Counted from the first letter of the stretch, positions 1 to 9,370 are shown. The stretch: DNA of 64,000 nt from Klebsiella pneumoniae (GCA_945862145.1 CAMAXE010000003.1:100139-164138); one strand, 5' to 3'. Translations and numbers: made by a program. Notes: a model not told the origin generated them from the letters alone.

Positions 1-3000
1 CCCGGGCGCATTCCCATCGTGAGGCGCAAGGTCGCTGCCGTGATCGAGCGCTCGCACCCCGAGGAGAGCAGCCACCGTCGCCGCTCGCTAGAGCGCGTGC
101 TGGCCATCCTGCCGCGCGATGAGCTTTTCCAGAGCGATACCGCAACGCTCTTTGCCACCGCGATGCGCATCTTCCACATACAGGAGCGCCGCAAGGTGCG
201 GCTCTTCGTGCGCACCGACCGTCGCCGCCGCTTCGCGTCGTGTCTGCTCTACTGGCCGCGGGACGTATATCGCACCGAATTACGGGTGAAGATCGAGCAA
301 CTGCTGGCCGCTGCGCTGGGCGCGGTCGAATCCGAGTTCACCACGGTGTTTTCCGAGTCGGTGCTGGTGCGGACCCACTTCGTGATGCGCCTCGGGCCGG
401 ATTCGCGGGGCGACTGGGACGTGCAGGAACTGGAGTCGCTCATCAGTCGCGTGGCGCAGTGCTGGAAGGATCAGCTCGAGGAGGTCCTCCTGAAGGCCTT
501 TGGCGAGGAGCGTGGCGCGACTTTCCTCGCTAATTACGCCGAGGCCTTTCCAGCGGCTTACCGCGATGATACGGAACTGCCGATGGCAGTCGCCGATATC
601 CGCAAGATCGACGAACTGGAAACCGCCGCGAGTCTTGGTGTGCACATCTACCGCAGCATCCGTGAGCCCGACGGACAACTGCACATCCGTATCTACAATT
701 GCGAGCGGGCGGTGACTCTCTCCGAAGTCGTGCCGATCTTCGAGAACCTCGGGATGCAGGTGATCGCCGAGCGTCCCTACCGCATCAGGCGAGCCGATGC
801 TCGTGAGCTGTGGATCCACGACGTGGGAGTTGCACTGCGCGAGGGCACGCCGTTTGACGTGCGCCGGTCGGGTCCACGCATCGAGGCGGCCTTTCTCGCC
901 GTGATTAATGGCTGCGCCGAGAACGACGCCTACAACCGTCTCGTCGCCGCTGCCGGGCTGGGCTGGCGCGAGGCCGCGGTCTGGCGGGCGTACGGCCACT
1001 ACATGAAGCAGCTTCGGCACGCCGTATCGCAGGATTTTATTGCCGAGACGCTGGTGCGTCACCCGGGCATCGCACGCGCACTCATGGCGCTCTTCCGCGT
1101 GCGTTTCGATCCGGCGACCGGCCTCGCTCTTGGGCGTCGGCAGGATGCCTGCGACGAACTCGCGGCGGGCATCCGCGAGTCGCTGGAGGCGGTCGCACAG
1201 CTGAACGAGGATCAGGTGCTGCGCAACGTGCTGGCGCTGGTGTTGGCAACGCTGCGCACCGGGTTCTACCGCCCGCCCCATCCCACCCTGTCTGGCGATG
1301 CTGTGTCGTTCAAATTCGATTGCGCGGCAGTGCCCGCCATGCCGCGTCCGGTACCGGTGTTCGAGATCTGGCTGAGCTCGCCGCGTGTCGAGGGCGTGCA
1401 CCTGCGGCGCGGTCCGGTGGCGCGGGGTGGCTTGCGCTGGTCTGACCGCGCCGAGGACTTTCGCACCGAGGTGCTGGGACTGGTGAAGGCCCAGCAGGTC
1501 AAGAACGCGGTGATCGTGCCCGTCGGTGCCAAGGGTGGTTTCGTGCCGCGGCTCCTGCGTCCGGATATGAGCCGCGACGACGTGCAGGCCGAAGGCATCG
1601 CCTGTTACCGGATTTTCGTCCAGTCCATGCTTGATCTCACGGACAACGTGGTCGACGGGGCCACGGTGGCGCCACGGGATGTGGTGTGCCATGACGCCCC
1701 CGATCCCTACCTCGTGGTCGCTGCCGACAAGGGCACAGCCAGTTTTTCCGACATCGCCAATGAACTCGCCGCCGCCAGCGGCTTCTGGCTGCGGGATGCT
1801 TTCGCCTCGGGCGGCAGCGTGGGCTACGACCACAAGAAGATGGCCATCACGGCCCGCGGTGCCTGGGTATCGGTTGAGCGGCATTTCCGCGAGCTCGGCG
1901 TTGATGTGGAGCGCACGGCATTCACCGTTGCCGGTATTGGCGACATGTCTGGCGATGTCTTCGGCAACGGGCTGCTGCGCGCGCGCGCCGCGCGGCTGAT
2001 TGCGGCCTTTGATCACCGCCACATTTTCGTGGATCCCGATCCCGATCCCGAGCGCAGTTTCCGCGAGCGCGAGCGGCTTTTTGCCTTGCCGCGCTCGAGC
2101 TGGGCCGACTACGACGGGGCGTTGATATCCACCGGCGGAGGCGTGTTTCCGCGCTCGGCGAAGTCCATTTTTCTGACGCCGGAGATGCGTCGTGCGCTCG
2201 GTAGCGATGCCATGCAGCTGACGCCTGCGGAGCTGATATCGGCAGTCCTGGCGGCTCCGGTGGATCTGCTGTGGTTCGGCGGCATCGGCACCTACGTGAA
2301 GTCATCGCGCGAGAGCCACGCCGACGCCGGTGACAAGGCCAATGACGCGCTGCGGATCGACGCCACCGCTCTGCGCGCCCGCGTGGTGGGGGAGGGTGGC
2401 AATCTCGGCATGACGCAGCTGGCACGCGTCGAATTCGCTGCCAGGGGTGGCGCCTGCAACACCGATTTCATCGACAATTCCGGCGGCGTTGACTGCTCTG
2501 ATCACGAGGTGAACATCAAGATCCTGCTCGATCGGGTGGTGGCCGCTGGCGACATGACGGGGTATCGGCGTGCGGAACTCCTCGAGGAGATGCGCGAGGA
2601 AGTTGCGGCGCTCGTCCTCGCCCACAATTACCGCCAGAGCCAGCTGATCAGTCTCGCGGCCCGCGAAGCGCTGCGGCGCGGGCCCGAGTACCGTGCGCTG
2701 ATCAGCACACTCGAGGCGCGCGGTGTTCTGGACCGCAGCCTCGAGTTCCTGCCTTCGGACGAGGCGCTCCTCGAACGGGCACAGCGCGGCCGCGCGCTCA
2801 CCCGTCCGGAGCTCGCGGTGCTTGCCTGCTACGTGAAGGGGCAGCTGAAGCTCGATCTCCTCGCCGGCGATGTGCCGGAGGATGACTATCTCGCCACCGC
2901 CATCGAGTCGGCTTTCCCGCGTGTGCTGGCGCGGCGTTTCCGTGATGCGATGTACGCCCACACGCTGCGACGGCAGATCGTTGCCACGCAACTCGCCAAC

Positions 3001-3828
3001 GATGTTGTCGACTTCATGGGGATCACTTTCGTGGCAAGCCTGCAGCAGTCGACGGGCGCGGAGCCTGCGGCCATCGTGCGCGCCTGCGTGGTCACTCGCG
3101 AGGTCTTCGACCTGCCGCGGCTCTGGCAAGAGGTCCAGGCACTGGATAACCGGGTCGCGGCAGCCTCACAACTGGAGGTGCTCGCCGACCTGCAGCGGCT
3201 CGCTCGGCTGGGAACGCGCTGGTTCATCCGCAATCGCGGCGAGGGCTGGAGCCCGCAGGCCCTCGCAGAGTCCTTCCGTGAGCGTGTGGGGGAGGTGCGG
3301 GAATGCATGCCGGCCTTACTGGCAGGGGAACAGCGGGCAGCCTGGGAGGCGCGTCGGGCCGATCTGTTGGAGGCGGGGTTGCCTGCAGAGCTTGCGGCGA
3401 CGCTGGCCGGTTCCGCGATGGAGATCGCAGCGCTGGGTATCGTGGATGCAGCAATGAGCGGCAATGTTCCGGTGCGCACCACGGCGGCCATCAGCTTTGC
3501 GCTGAATGACAGCCTCGGCTTTTACGGATTCGGCAAGCAGCTCTCGGCACTGCCCGTGAGCAGCCACTGGGAGTCCCTCGCACGGGAGTCATTCCTCGAC
3601 GAACTCGACTGGCAAGTGCGCGAGGTCTTAGCCTGGGTGGCAGGCGGCGCCGGTGACGACGATCCGGGTGCTGTGCTCAGCCGCTGGATGAACGCCCAGT
3701 CCCACGCCGTGCAGCGCTGGCGCAGCACGCTGGATGCGATCGGTGCCGCCACCGTACGCGAGTACGCGATGTACGCCGTGGCGATCCGCAGCCTCCCCGA
3801 GCTAAGCCGGCGGCGTGCGTCGGGCTGA
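1..3828 (+). CDS. gdhB: NAD-specific glutamate dehydrogenase, large type (5' partial)
   Basis: Oxidatively deaminates glutamate to 2-oxoglutarate and ammonium with NAD in the cytosol. The frame is open from base 1 with no stop, so the N-terminus lies outside the window. About 1,275 residues are visible, while large GDHs of the Pseudomonas GdhB type have about 1,600, so roughly 300-350 N-terminal residues are missing. The substrate-binding stretch GGLRWSDRAEDFRTEVLGL (near bases 1429-1485) and KGGFVPRL (near 1531), which holds the expected catalytic-region lysine, are intact. GGIGTYVK (near 2278) and VVGEGGNLGMTQ (near 2383) mark the nucleotide-binding part. The long helical C-terminal domain is complete to the stop at 3826-3828. 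The internal ATG at 19 is only the first one in the window, not the true start. The gene converges on rmf across a small tandem repeat. Family assignment is secure. Confidence 0.95.
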   Translation, partial: PGRIPIVRRKVAAVIERSHPEESSHRRRSLERVLAILPRDELFQSDTATLFATAMRIFHIQERRKVRLFVRTDRRRRFASCLLYWPRDVYRTELRVKIEQLLAAALGAVESEFTTVFSESVLVRTHFVMRLGPDSRGDWDVQELESLISRVAQCWKDQLEEVLLKAFGEERGATFLANYAEAFPAAYRDDTELPMAVADIRKIDELETAASLGVHIYRSIREPDGQLHIRIYNCERAVTLSEVVPIFENLGMQVIAERPYRIRRADARELWIHDVGVALREGTPFDVRRSGPRIEAAFLAVINGCAENDAYNRLVAAAGLGWREAAVWRAYGHYMKQLRHAVSQDFIAETLVRHPGIARALMALFRVRFDPATGLALGRRQDACDELAAGIRESLEAVAQLNEDQVLRNVLALVLATLRTGFYRPPHPTLSGDAVSFKFDCAAVPAMPRPVPVFEIWLSSPRVEGVHLRRGPVARGGLRWSDRAEDFRTEVLGLVKAQQVKNAVIVPVGAKGGFVPRLLRPDMSRDDVQAEGIACYRIFVQSMLDLTDNVVDGATVAPRDVVCHDAPDPYLVVAADKGTASFSDIANELAAASGFWLRDAFASGGSVGYDHKKMAITARGAWVSVERHFRELGVDVERTAFTVAGIGDMSGDVFGNGLLRARAARLIAAFDHRHIFVDPDPDPERSFRERERLFALPRSSWADYDGALISTGGGVFPRSAKSIFLTPEMRRALGSDAMQLTPAELISAVLAAPVDLLWFGGIGTYVKSSRESHADAGDKANDALRIDATALRARVVGEGGNLGMTQLARVEFAARGGACNTDFIDNSGGVDCSDHEVNIKILLDRVVAAGDMTGYRRAELLEEMREEVAALVLAHNYRQSQLISLAAREALRRGPEYRALISTLEARGVLDRSLEFLPSDEALLERAQRGRALTRPELAVLACYVKGQLKLDLLAGDVPEDDYLATAIESAFPRVLARRFRDAMYAHTLRRQIVATQLANDVVDFMGITFVASLQQSTGAEPAAIVRACVVTREVFDLPRLWQEVQALDNRVAAASQLEVLADLQRLARLGTRWFIRNRGEGWSPQALAESFRERVGEVRECMPALLAGEQRAAWEARRADLLEAGLPAELAATLAGSAMEIAALGIVDAAMSGNVPVRTTAAISFALNDSLGFYGFGKQLSALPVSSHWESLARESFLDELDWQVREVLAWVAGGAGDDDPGAVLSRWMNAQSHAVQRWRSTLDAIGAATVREYAMYAVAIRSLPELSRRRASG

Positions 3829-3868
3829 CCTCCCTGAGCGCAGCCTCGCGGCCTGCAGCGGTGCCGCC

Positions 3869-3918
3869 AGTTTTGCGGTGCACCTAGTTTTGCGGTGCAC
3901 CTAGTTTTGCCGTGCAGG
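3869..3918. repeat. 17-bp tandem repeat, about 2.9 copies
   Basis: Two perfect copies of AGTTTTGCGGTGCACCT (3869-3885 and 3886-3902) are followed by a third, slightly diverged copy (3903-3918). The array sits between the convergent stops of gdhB and rmf. It has no spacers and is too short-period for a CRISPR array. It looks like a replication-slippage array. Confidence 0.85.
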
Positions 3919-3936
3919 AAGGCCTACACAGGAGCC

Positions 3937-4137
3937 TTACATCGGGGCTAGTTGCAGTCCGGCAACGCCCGTCAGCCCGGACAGCCAGTGGCTGCGGCCA
4001 GCCCGCCATCCCGCCAGCCAGTTGGCGCGGTGCTCGGGTTTCTCGTGCGGGCAGGTGTCTTGCGACCGCCCGGTGGAGCCGCAGTGGTAACCGCGGTTGA
4101 ACACTCTGGAGTCCATGCTGCGTCTGACTCGCTTCAT
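3937..4137 (-). CDS. rmf: Ribosome modulation factor (RMF)
   Basis: Small basic protein of 66 residues that in this family binds 70S ribosomes in stationary phase and drives formation of inactive 100S dimers. The core matches the RMF pattern: RGY at residues 16-18, G-S-T-GRS around 21-25, a CP pair near 29-30 and the conserved W-L-x-GWR stretch (WLAGWRAG) near 40-47. The usual family length is about 55-60 residues; the extra residues here are at the C-terminus (SGLTGVAGLQLAPM). The ATG at 4135-4137 is preceded on the minus strand by GAGGT at a good distance, which supports this start. It is convergent with gdhB and divergent from rlmKL. Growth-phase or ppGpp control is known for rmf elsewhere but is not directly visible here. 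The alternative, a chance frame, is unlikely given the motif order and ribosome-binding site. Confidence 0.82.
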   Translation of the reverse strand: MKRVRRSMDSRVFNRGYHCGSTGRSQDTCPHEKPEHRANWLAGWRAGRSHWLSGLTGVAGLQLAPM

Positions 4138-4246
4138 TTGCTACCTCATGACCTTAGCGGTATTCCTTGGGAGCGTCGCGCCTGTGCGCGCAAGACGGAT
4201 AACAGCAAAATGAGGGCGTACTGTCGAAGACCGATTCGGGATATTC

Positions 4247-6463
4247 ATGGGTGTGGATAGCAGAAAGCGGCATAAGGAGTTTTTCGCGACCGCGCCGCGC
4301 GGCCTCGAGGAACTGCTGGTAGCGGACCTGCGCGCGGGGGGCATTGCCGATCCCCGTGCCACGGCTGGCGGTGCGGTGTTCACAGGGGATCTGGAGGACG
4401 CCTACCGCGCCTGCCTGTGGTCCCGCGTAGCCGGCAGGATACTGCTGGTGCTCGCTGACATCCCCGCCCGCGACGAAGCGCAACTGCACGCCGGCATCAT
4501 GGATCTGCCGTGGGAAGAGCATTTCCCCGATGAATCAACGCTCGCGGTGGATTTTATCGGCACTTCCGATGCGCTGCGCCACACCCTCTATGGTGCCCGC
4601 CGCGTCAAGGATGGCGTGGTCGACCGACTGCGGGCCCTGCGCGGCATGCGCCCCGGGGTTGACCTCGATGCCCCCGGCTTGCGGTTGGTGGCGCGCCTGC
4701 ATCGCGAGCGCGTGAGTCTGGGGATCGACCTCTCCGGGCCTGCGCACCGGCGCGGTTACCGGGCCGCCGCGGGTACCGCCCCCCTGCGCGAGAACCTGGC
4801 CGCTGCCGTGCTGCTGCGGGCCGGCTGGCCGGCGCTGGCCGCGGAAGGCGCGGCGCTCTTCGATCCCTTGTGCGGCTCGGGAACACTGCTGATCGAGGGC
4901 GCATCGATTGCCTCGGGTGCCGCCCCCGGCGAATTCCGCGACTGGGGCTCGCCGCAATGGCTGGGACACGACTGGAACCTGTTCGTGCGACTGCGCGAAG
5001 AAACCCGCGCCTCCCGACTGGCGGGTACCCCGGGACTCGGGGCGGTGGTGGGGGCGGACCACGATGCCGCGGTGATCGCCATTGCCGCGGGCAATGTGCG
5101 CCTCGCAGGCTTCGAGGGAAAGCTCAGTTTCGACGTGGCCGAGTTGCCGTCGCAGGGCAGGCCTGCCGCGCTGGTCGGCTGCGAGCGCGGCTTGCTGGTC
5201 TGCAACCCGCCCTACGGGGAGCGCCTGGGTGCGGCATCGTTAGCGGCGCTGCGCCAGCTCTACGAGCGTCTGGGCACCCTGTGCCGTGAGGAGTTCGCCG
5301 ACTGGCGCGTGGCGGTGCTCGCGCCCGAGAACGAACTGGCCGATAGCCTCGGTCTGCGCGCCGCACGGGTTTACCGCTTCCGTAACGGTCCGCTCGACTG
5401 CCGGCTGCTGGTGCGGGAGCCCCGCGGCGAGGGGCGCGATGCGCGCCGGGCGCGCGCGTCGTCGCCTCCCGGGGCCGAAGGCGCGGCCCCCGTGGTGGCC
5501 CCCGCGGAGATAGCACTCACGCCCGGCGCGGAGATGCTCGCCAATCGGCTGCGCAAGAATTTGCGCCGGCTGCGCGGCTGGCTCTCCTCCCAGGCGCCCG
5601 AGTGTTACCGCATCTACGATGCCGACATTCCGGAGTACGCCGTGGCAGTGGATCGCTATGGCCAATGGCTGCATGTGGCCGAGTACGCACCACCCGCCAC
5701 CATCGACCCGGCGCGCGCTCGCGAGCGTCTGCAGGAGGTGCGCGCGGCGGTGGCGGTGGCGCTCGACACGCCGGCGTCCCGGATCGTGCTGAAAACCCGC
5801 TCCCGGCAGCGCGGGCGCGAGCAGTACACGCGGCTCGACGCCCAGCGGCAGATGCTGCAGGTGCGAGAAGGTCCGGCCAGGCTGCTGGTGAACCTGCACG
5901 ACTACCTCGATACCGGGCTGTTCCTGGATCACCGGCCGTTGCGGCGGATGATTGCCGAGCGCGCTGGCGGCAAGCGTTTCCTGAACCTCTTCGCCTACAC
6001 CGGCGCGGTGAGCGTTTTCGCCGCGCTGGGGGGGGCTCGCGCGACCACCAGCGTCGACATGTCGGCCACCTATCTCGACTGGGCAGCTGAGAATCTCGCG
6101 CTGAACGGCTTCGGAGCACCTGCGCATGTCTGCGTCCGGGCCGACTGCCTGCAATGGCTGGCAGAGCCGCAGGGGCAGTGGGACATCGTGTTCCTCGATC
6201 CGCCGTCCTTCTCCAACTCGGCGCGTATGGAGGGCACGCTCGATATCCAGCGCGATCACGTGGCGCTGCTGCGCGCGGCACTGGCGCAGCTTGCCCCGGG
6301 CGGCAGCCTCTACTTTTCGACCAACCGGCGCAGTTTCAGGCTCGATGCCGAGGCGCTGGCCGGCCTGGATGTCAGAGACATTACCGAGCCGAGCATTGAT
6401 CCCGATTTTCGGGGCGGTAAGCCGCCTCACAGGCTGTACCTTCTGACACGCGACGATCAATAA
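4247..6463 (+). CDS. rlmL: 23S rRNA methyltransferase RlmKL (G2445-m2 and G2069-m7)
   Basis: Bifunctional enzyme that methylates 23S rRNA at G2445 (N2) and G2069 (N7) during large-subunit assembly. The 738-residue length fits the fused RlmL/RlmK form (E. coli about 702). An N-terminal THUMP-type region is followed by the first SAM-dependent domain, with DPLCGSGTLLIEGA near residue 205 and the catalytic NPPYGE near residue 320. An acidic and basic linker (about 395-425) leads to the second Rossmann methyltransferase, with FLNLFAYTGAVSVFAALGG near 578 and FLDPPSF near 650. The start ATG at 4247 begins just before the THUMP-like sequence. The gene lies immediately upstream of the Pho box and phoB, with no terminator seen between. 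Identification is firm for both halves. Confidence 0.95.
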   Translation: MGVDSRKRHKEFFATAPRGLEELLVADLRAGGIADPRATAGGAVFTGDLEDAYRACLWSRVAGRILLVLADIPARDEAQLHAGIMDLPWEEHFPDESTLAVDFIGTSDALRHTLYGARRVKDGVVDRLRALRGMRPGVDLDAPGLRLVARLHRERVSLGIDLSGPAHRRGYRAAAGTAPLRENLAAAVLLRAGWPALAAEGAALFDPLCGSGTLLIEGASIASGAAPGEFRDWGSPQWLGHDWNLFVRLREETRASRLAGTPGLGAVVGADHDAAVIAIAAGNVRLAGFEGKLSFDVAELPSQGRPAALVGCERGLLVCNPPYGERLGAASLAALRQLYERLGTLCREEFADWRVAVLAPENELADSLGLRAARVYRFRNGPLDCRLLVREPRGEGRDARRARASSPPGAEGAAPVVAPAEIALTPGAEMLANRLRKNLRRLRGWLSSQAPECYRIYDADIPEYAVAVDRYGQWLHVAEYAPPATIDPARARERLQEVRAAVAVALDTPASRIVLKTRSRQRGREQYTRLDAQRQMLQVREGPARLLVNLHDYLDTGLFLDHRPLRRMIAERAGGKRFLNLFAYTGAVSVFAALGGARATTSVDMSATYLDWAAENLALNGFGAPAHVCVRADCLQWLAEPQGQWDIVFLDPPSFSNSARMEGTLDIQRDHVALLRAALAQLAPGGSLYFSTNRRSFRLDAEALAGLDVRDITEPSIDPDFRGGKPPHRLYLLTRDDQ

Positions 6464-6472
6464 TTAACCTGA

Positions 6473-6491
6473 GTGTCACAATTCTGTCTTT
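6473..6491 (+). promoter_or_regulatory. Pho box (PhoB binding site) upstream of phoB
   Basis: The sequence GTGTCACAATTCTGTCTTT carries two TGTC half-sites starting at 6474 and 6485, exactly 11 bp apart, which is the periodicity of PhoB direct repeats. It matches most positions of the E. coli consensus. A weaker TGCC at 6495 could extend the array. Its place just ahead of phoB implies autoregulation by phosphate limitation. It also argues against the GTG at 6473 as the phoB start. Confidence 0.72.
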
Positions 6492-6535
6492 CAATGCCGC
6501 TAATACCCCAAAAGTGGTGTGTCATGAGAACGGCG

Positions 6536-7255
6536 ATGACCGACAAGCAGACCGTGCTGATCGTGGACGATGAAGTCTCCATCCGCGACATGGTGCAACT
6601 GTCGTTGGAGCTTGCCGGCTTCCGCGTCTATCAGGCCGCCAATGCCCGTGAGGCCCACGGAATCATCCTCGATGTCCGGCCCGACATTGTCCTGCTCGAC
6701 TGGATGATGCCCGAGACCAATGGCTTCGAACTCCTGCGGCGCCTGCGCAAGGACGAGATGACGGCGGAGATTCCGGTGATCATGCTCACGGCCCGCGTCG
6801 AGGAGGGCAATCGGGTGCAGGGACTCGATGGCGGGGCCGATGACTACGTGACCAAGCCGTTTTCCCCCCGCGAACTCATAGCACGGATCCGGGCCCTGCT
6901 ACGCCGCGTGGCGACGCCCGAGGAGGAGGCGGTGGTCGAGATGGGCGGCCTGAAACTCGACCCGCTCGCCCACCGGGTTCATGCCGACGGGCGGGCACTC
7001 ACCATGGGGCCCACGGAGTTCCGCCTGCTGCAGTTCCTCATGACCCACCCCGAGCGCGCCTATTCCCGCTCCCAGCTACTGGACAACGTCTGGGGCGCCA
7101 ACGTCTATATCGATGAGCGTACGGTGGATGTGCATGTGCGGCGCCTGCGCAAGGCGCTCGAGCCGGCCGCGCCCGGGCAGACTGATTTCGGTACCTTCAT
7201 CCAGACGGTGCGGGGTACCGGTTACCGGTTCTCCGGTCAGGTCTCCGGCGATTGA
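6536..7255 (+). CDS. phoB: Phosphate regulon response regulator PhoB
   Basis: OmpR/PhoB-family two-component response regulator, 239 residues from this start, close to the family size of about 229. The N-terminal receiver domain has the acidic pair in VLIVDDE (residues 7-13), the phospho-acceptor Asp near residue 54 in LLDWMMP and the conserved Lys near 105 in VTKPF. The C-terminal winged-helix domain shows the recognition-helix region and the RTVDVHVRRLRKAL stretch followed by the VRGTGYRF wing. A GTG at 6473 would overlap the Pho box, and an ATG at 6524 is also possible; the ATG at 6536 best fits the family N-terminus. phoR starts 1 bp after the stop, and phoU follows. Phosphorylated PhoB would activate phosphate-uptake genes; no pst genes are in the window. 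Confidence 0.93.
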   Translation: MTDKQTVLIVDDEVSIRDMVQLSLELAGFRVYQAANAREAHGIILDVRPDIVLLDWMMPETNGFELLRRLRKDEMTAEIPVIMLTARVEEGNRVQGLDGGADDYVTKPFSPRELIARIRALLRRVATPEEEAVVEMGGLKLDPLAHRVHADGRALTMGPTEFRLLQFLMTHPERAYSRSQLLDNVWGANVYIDERTVDVHVRRLRKALEPAAPGQTDFGTFIQTVRGTGYRFSGQVSGD

Positions 7256-7256
7256 C

Positions 7257-8585
7257 ATGCCCGGCCGCTACCCATCGGGTGATGCTCCCCTGCTCGGGTT
7301 GCTGCTCGCCGCCGGCGCTGCGGGAGGCTACTGGCTCGGCGATGTGTGGCCGGGTATCGCGCTGGCACTCGCTGTTTACGTTGGTATCTGCGCGCGGCGA
7401 GTACGTGCGCTCGCGCGCTGGCTGGAGGGGAACTCCAGAGGTGTCGAGCCGCCGGCCCTCGGTGGGCCGCTCGGCGAGATAGGCAATCGCATGAAGATCA
7501 TCCAGAGACGTCTGCTCGAGGACATCGCCGATGGCGAGGCGCAGGTCGCGCGTTTCCGCGAGTCATTCTCGGCCTTGCGCGATGGCATCGTGATCCTCGA
7601 TGCCGCACGCGCGATCGAGTGGTGCAATCCGGCCGCCAAGCGCCTGCTGGGGCTGCGCTTTCCCGAAGACCGGGGTCAGCAGGTGGCCAACCTGTTGCGC
7701 TACCCGGGTTTCGAAGCGTTCCTTGATGAAGGCGACCGGGAGCGGGAATTCGAGTTCACGATCCCGGATGCCCGCGCCCTCACGCTGCAATTGCAGGCCG
7801 CTGATTTCGGCGAGGCCAGCACGGTGCTTTTCGTCCGTGACCTCTCGGCCATGAAGCGTCTGGAGACCATCCGCCAGGACTTCGTTGGCAACATATCGCA
7901 TGAGCTACGCACTCCGCTCACGGTGATTGCCGGTTACGTGGACACCCTTGCCGATCTGCTCGATGACTCGCCGCTCATCAACAAGGTGCTGGGGCAGATG
8001 CGCCAGCAGGCCGCGCGCATGGAGAACCTGCTGAAGGATCTCCTGCTGCTCTCGCAGCTCGAGAACGACGATGAGCCCGATCACGAGGCCGAGGAGTCCA
8101 TCGCCGCCTGCGCGATGCTGGAGTCGATCCGGGAGAACGCCCTAGCGGCTTGCGTGGGCGAGCGAACGATCACGCTTGCGTGCGACCCGGCACTGCGGTT
8201 CCGCGCCAGTCGCATCGAGGCCGAGTCCATTTTCTTCAACCTCCTGTTCAACGCCGTGAAATACAGCTCGAGCGGCGGCCATATCGCAGTGGGTTTTGGC
8301 GTCGAGGGCGATCACCTGGTGTTCAGCGTGGGCGATGACGGCATCGGCATCGATCCGGTGCACATTCCCCGGCTCACCGAGCGCTTCTACCGGGTAGAGA
8401 AGAGCCGCTCCGCGGAGCGTGGCGGGACGGGGCTGGGGCTTGCCATCGTCAAGCACGCCCTGATCCGACTGGGCGGCGACTTGCAGGTCGAAAGCCGGCG
8501 AGGCGTGGGCAGCACTTTCCGGTGCCGTTTTCCGCTCGAACGCCTCGAGTCCGGTGTCAGCGTGCGCATCGCTGCTGTAGGCTAA
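7257..8585 (+). CDS. phoR: Phosphate regulon sensor histidine kinase PhoR
   Basis: Membrane-bound sensor kinase of 442 residues (E. coli PhoR 431) that phosphorylates PhoB under phosphate limitation. Two hydrophobic segments near residues 10-45 (LLGLLLAAGAAGGYWLG and GIALALAVYVGICA) anchor it with almost no periplasmic loop, as expected for PhoR. A basic linker and a PAS-type domain (about 95-200) precede the HisKA helix with the phospho-acceptor in SHELRTPL near residue 214. The HATPase domain shows an N box (FFNLLFNAVKYSS) near 325, a DDGIGI G1 box near 360 and GTGLGLAIVKHAL near 390. The ATG at 7257 follows the phoB stop by one base, so the two are translationally linked. A longer frame reading back into phoB is a shadow. 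Confidence 0.92.
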   Translation: MPGRYPSGDAPLLGLLLAAGAAGGYWLGDVWPGIALALAVYVGICARRVRALARWLEGNSRGVEPPALGGPLGEIGNRMKIIQRRLLEDIADGEAQVARFRESFSALRDGIVILDAARAIEWCNPAAKRLLGLRFPEDRGQQVANLLRYPGFEAFLDEGDREREFEFTIPDARALTLQLQAADFGEASTVLFVRDLSAMKRLETIRQDFVGNISHELRTPLTVIAGYVDTLADLLDDSPLINKVLGQMRQQAARMENLLKDLLLLSQLENDDEPDHEAEESIAACAMLESIRENALAACVGERTITLACDPALRFRASRIEAESIFFNLLFNAVKYSSSGGHIAVGFGVEGDHLVFSVGDDGIGIDPVHIPRLTERFYRVEKSRSAERGGTGLGLAIVKHALIRLGGDLQVESRRGVGSTFRCRFPLERLESGVSVRIAAVG

Positions 8586-8632
8586 GCAAGGGCTGACGTA
8601 GCCCGTCATCTTCGCTCTGCAGGAATCCGCGG

Positions 8633-9334
8633 ATGGACCATATCTCGCAGCAATTCGATGCCGATCTCGGCGCGATCAAAGGGCATGTGCTTTCGATGGG
8701 CGGCCTGGTGGAGCGACAGATCGTCGACGCCCTGCACGCCATCATCGAGGCTGACAGCCAGCGCGCCGACGAAGTGCTGGCGCGGGAGCGCGAGGTGAAT
8801 CGGATGGAGGTTTCGGTCGATGACGAGGCCACCCGCATTCTGGTGAAGCGCCAGCCCGCCGCGTCCGACCTGCGCACCGTGTTGGCGCTGATCAAGACCG
8901 TGCGCGATCTCGAGCGCGTGGGTGACGAGGCGAAGAAAATAGCCAAGCTCGCCCTCAAGCTCACCGAGGAAGGACCCTCGCCGCGCGGCTACCACGAGCT
9001 GCGCCATATCGGCGCCGAGGTGGTTACCATGCTCCACATCGCGCTCGACGCCATGACCCGCCTGGATGTCGAGGCAGCGCTCGGCGTGGTCCGTCGGGAC
9101 AAGGACGTCGATCGGGAATACAAATCCGCCACCCGTGAGCTCGTCACGTACATGATGGAAGATCCGCGGTCGATCTCGCGCGTGATGAACATCATGTGGG
9201 CATTGCGATCGCTCGAGCGCATCGGCGATCACGCGCGCAACATTGCCGAGTACGTGTTCTATATGGCTAAAGGCAAGGACTTGCGCCACGAAGGACTCGA
9301 GAGCATCGAGTCCGCGGTGCGAAGCTGGAGCTGA
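8633..9334 (+). CDS. phoU: Phosphate signalling protein PhoU
   Basis: Cytosolic regulator of 233 residues that mediates inhibition of PhoR by the Pst transporter when phosphate is plentiful. PhoU is built from two repeated three-helix bundles, and both repeats carry their metal-binding helix here: RDLERVGDEAKKIA near residue 90 and RSLERIGDHARNIAEY near residue 190. The N-terminus fits the family start (FDADLGAIKGHVLSMGG). It lies 47 bp downstream of phoR on the same strand. In many gammaproteobacteria phoU sits at the end of pstSCAB-phoU; here it is joined to phoBR instead. Confidence 0.94.
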   Translation: MDHISQQFDADLGAIKGHVLSMGGLVERQIVDALHAIIEADSQRADEVLAREREVNRMEVSVDDEATRILVKRQPAASDLRTVLALIKTVRDLERVGDEAKKIAKLALKLTEEGPSPRGYHELRHIGAEVVTMLHIALDAMTRLDVEAALGVVRRDKDVDREYKSATRELVTYMMEDPRSISRVMNIMWALRSLERIGDHARNIAEYVFYMAKGKDLRHEGLESIESAVRSWS

Positions 9335-9370
9335 GCGCCCAGCGCTCCCCTTCGCCGGGGAGCTGTGCTC

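Noticed and set aside
3952..4260. Plus-strand frame between gdhB and rlmKL
   Set aside because: It is opposite rmf, which has a clear family pattern and ribosome-binding site.
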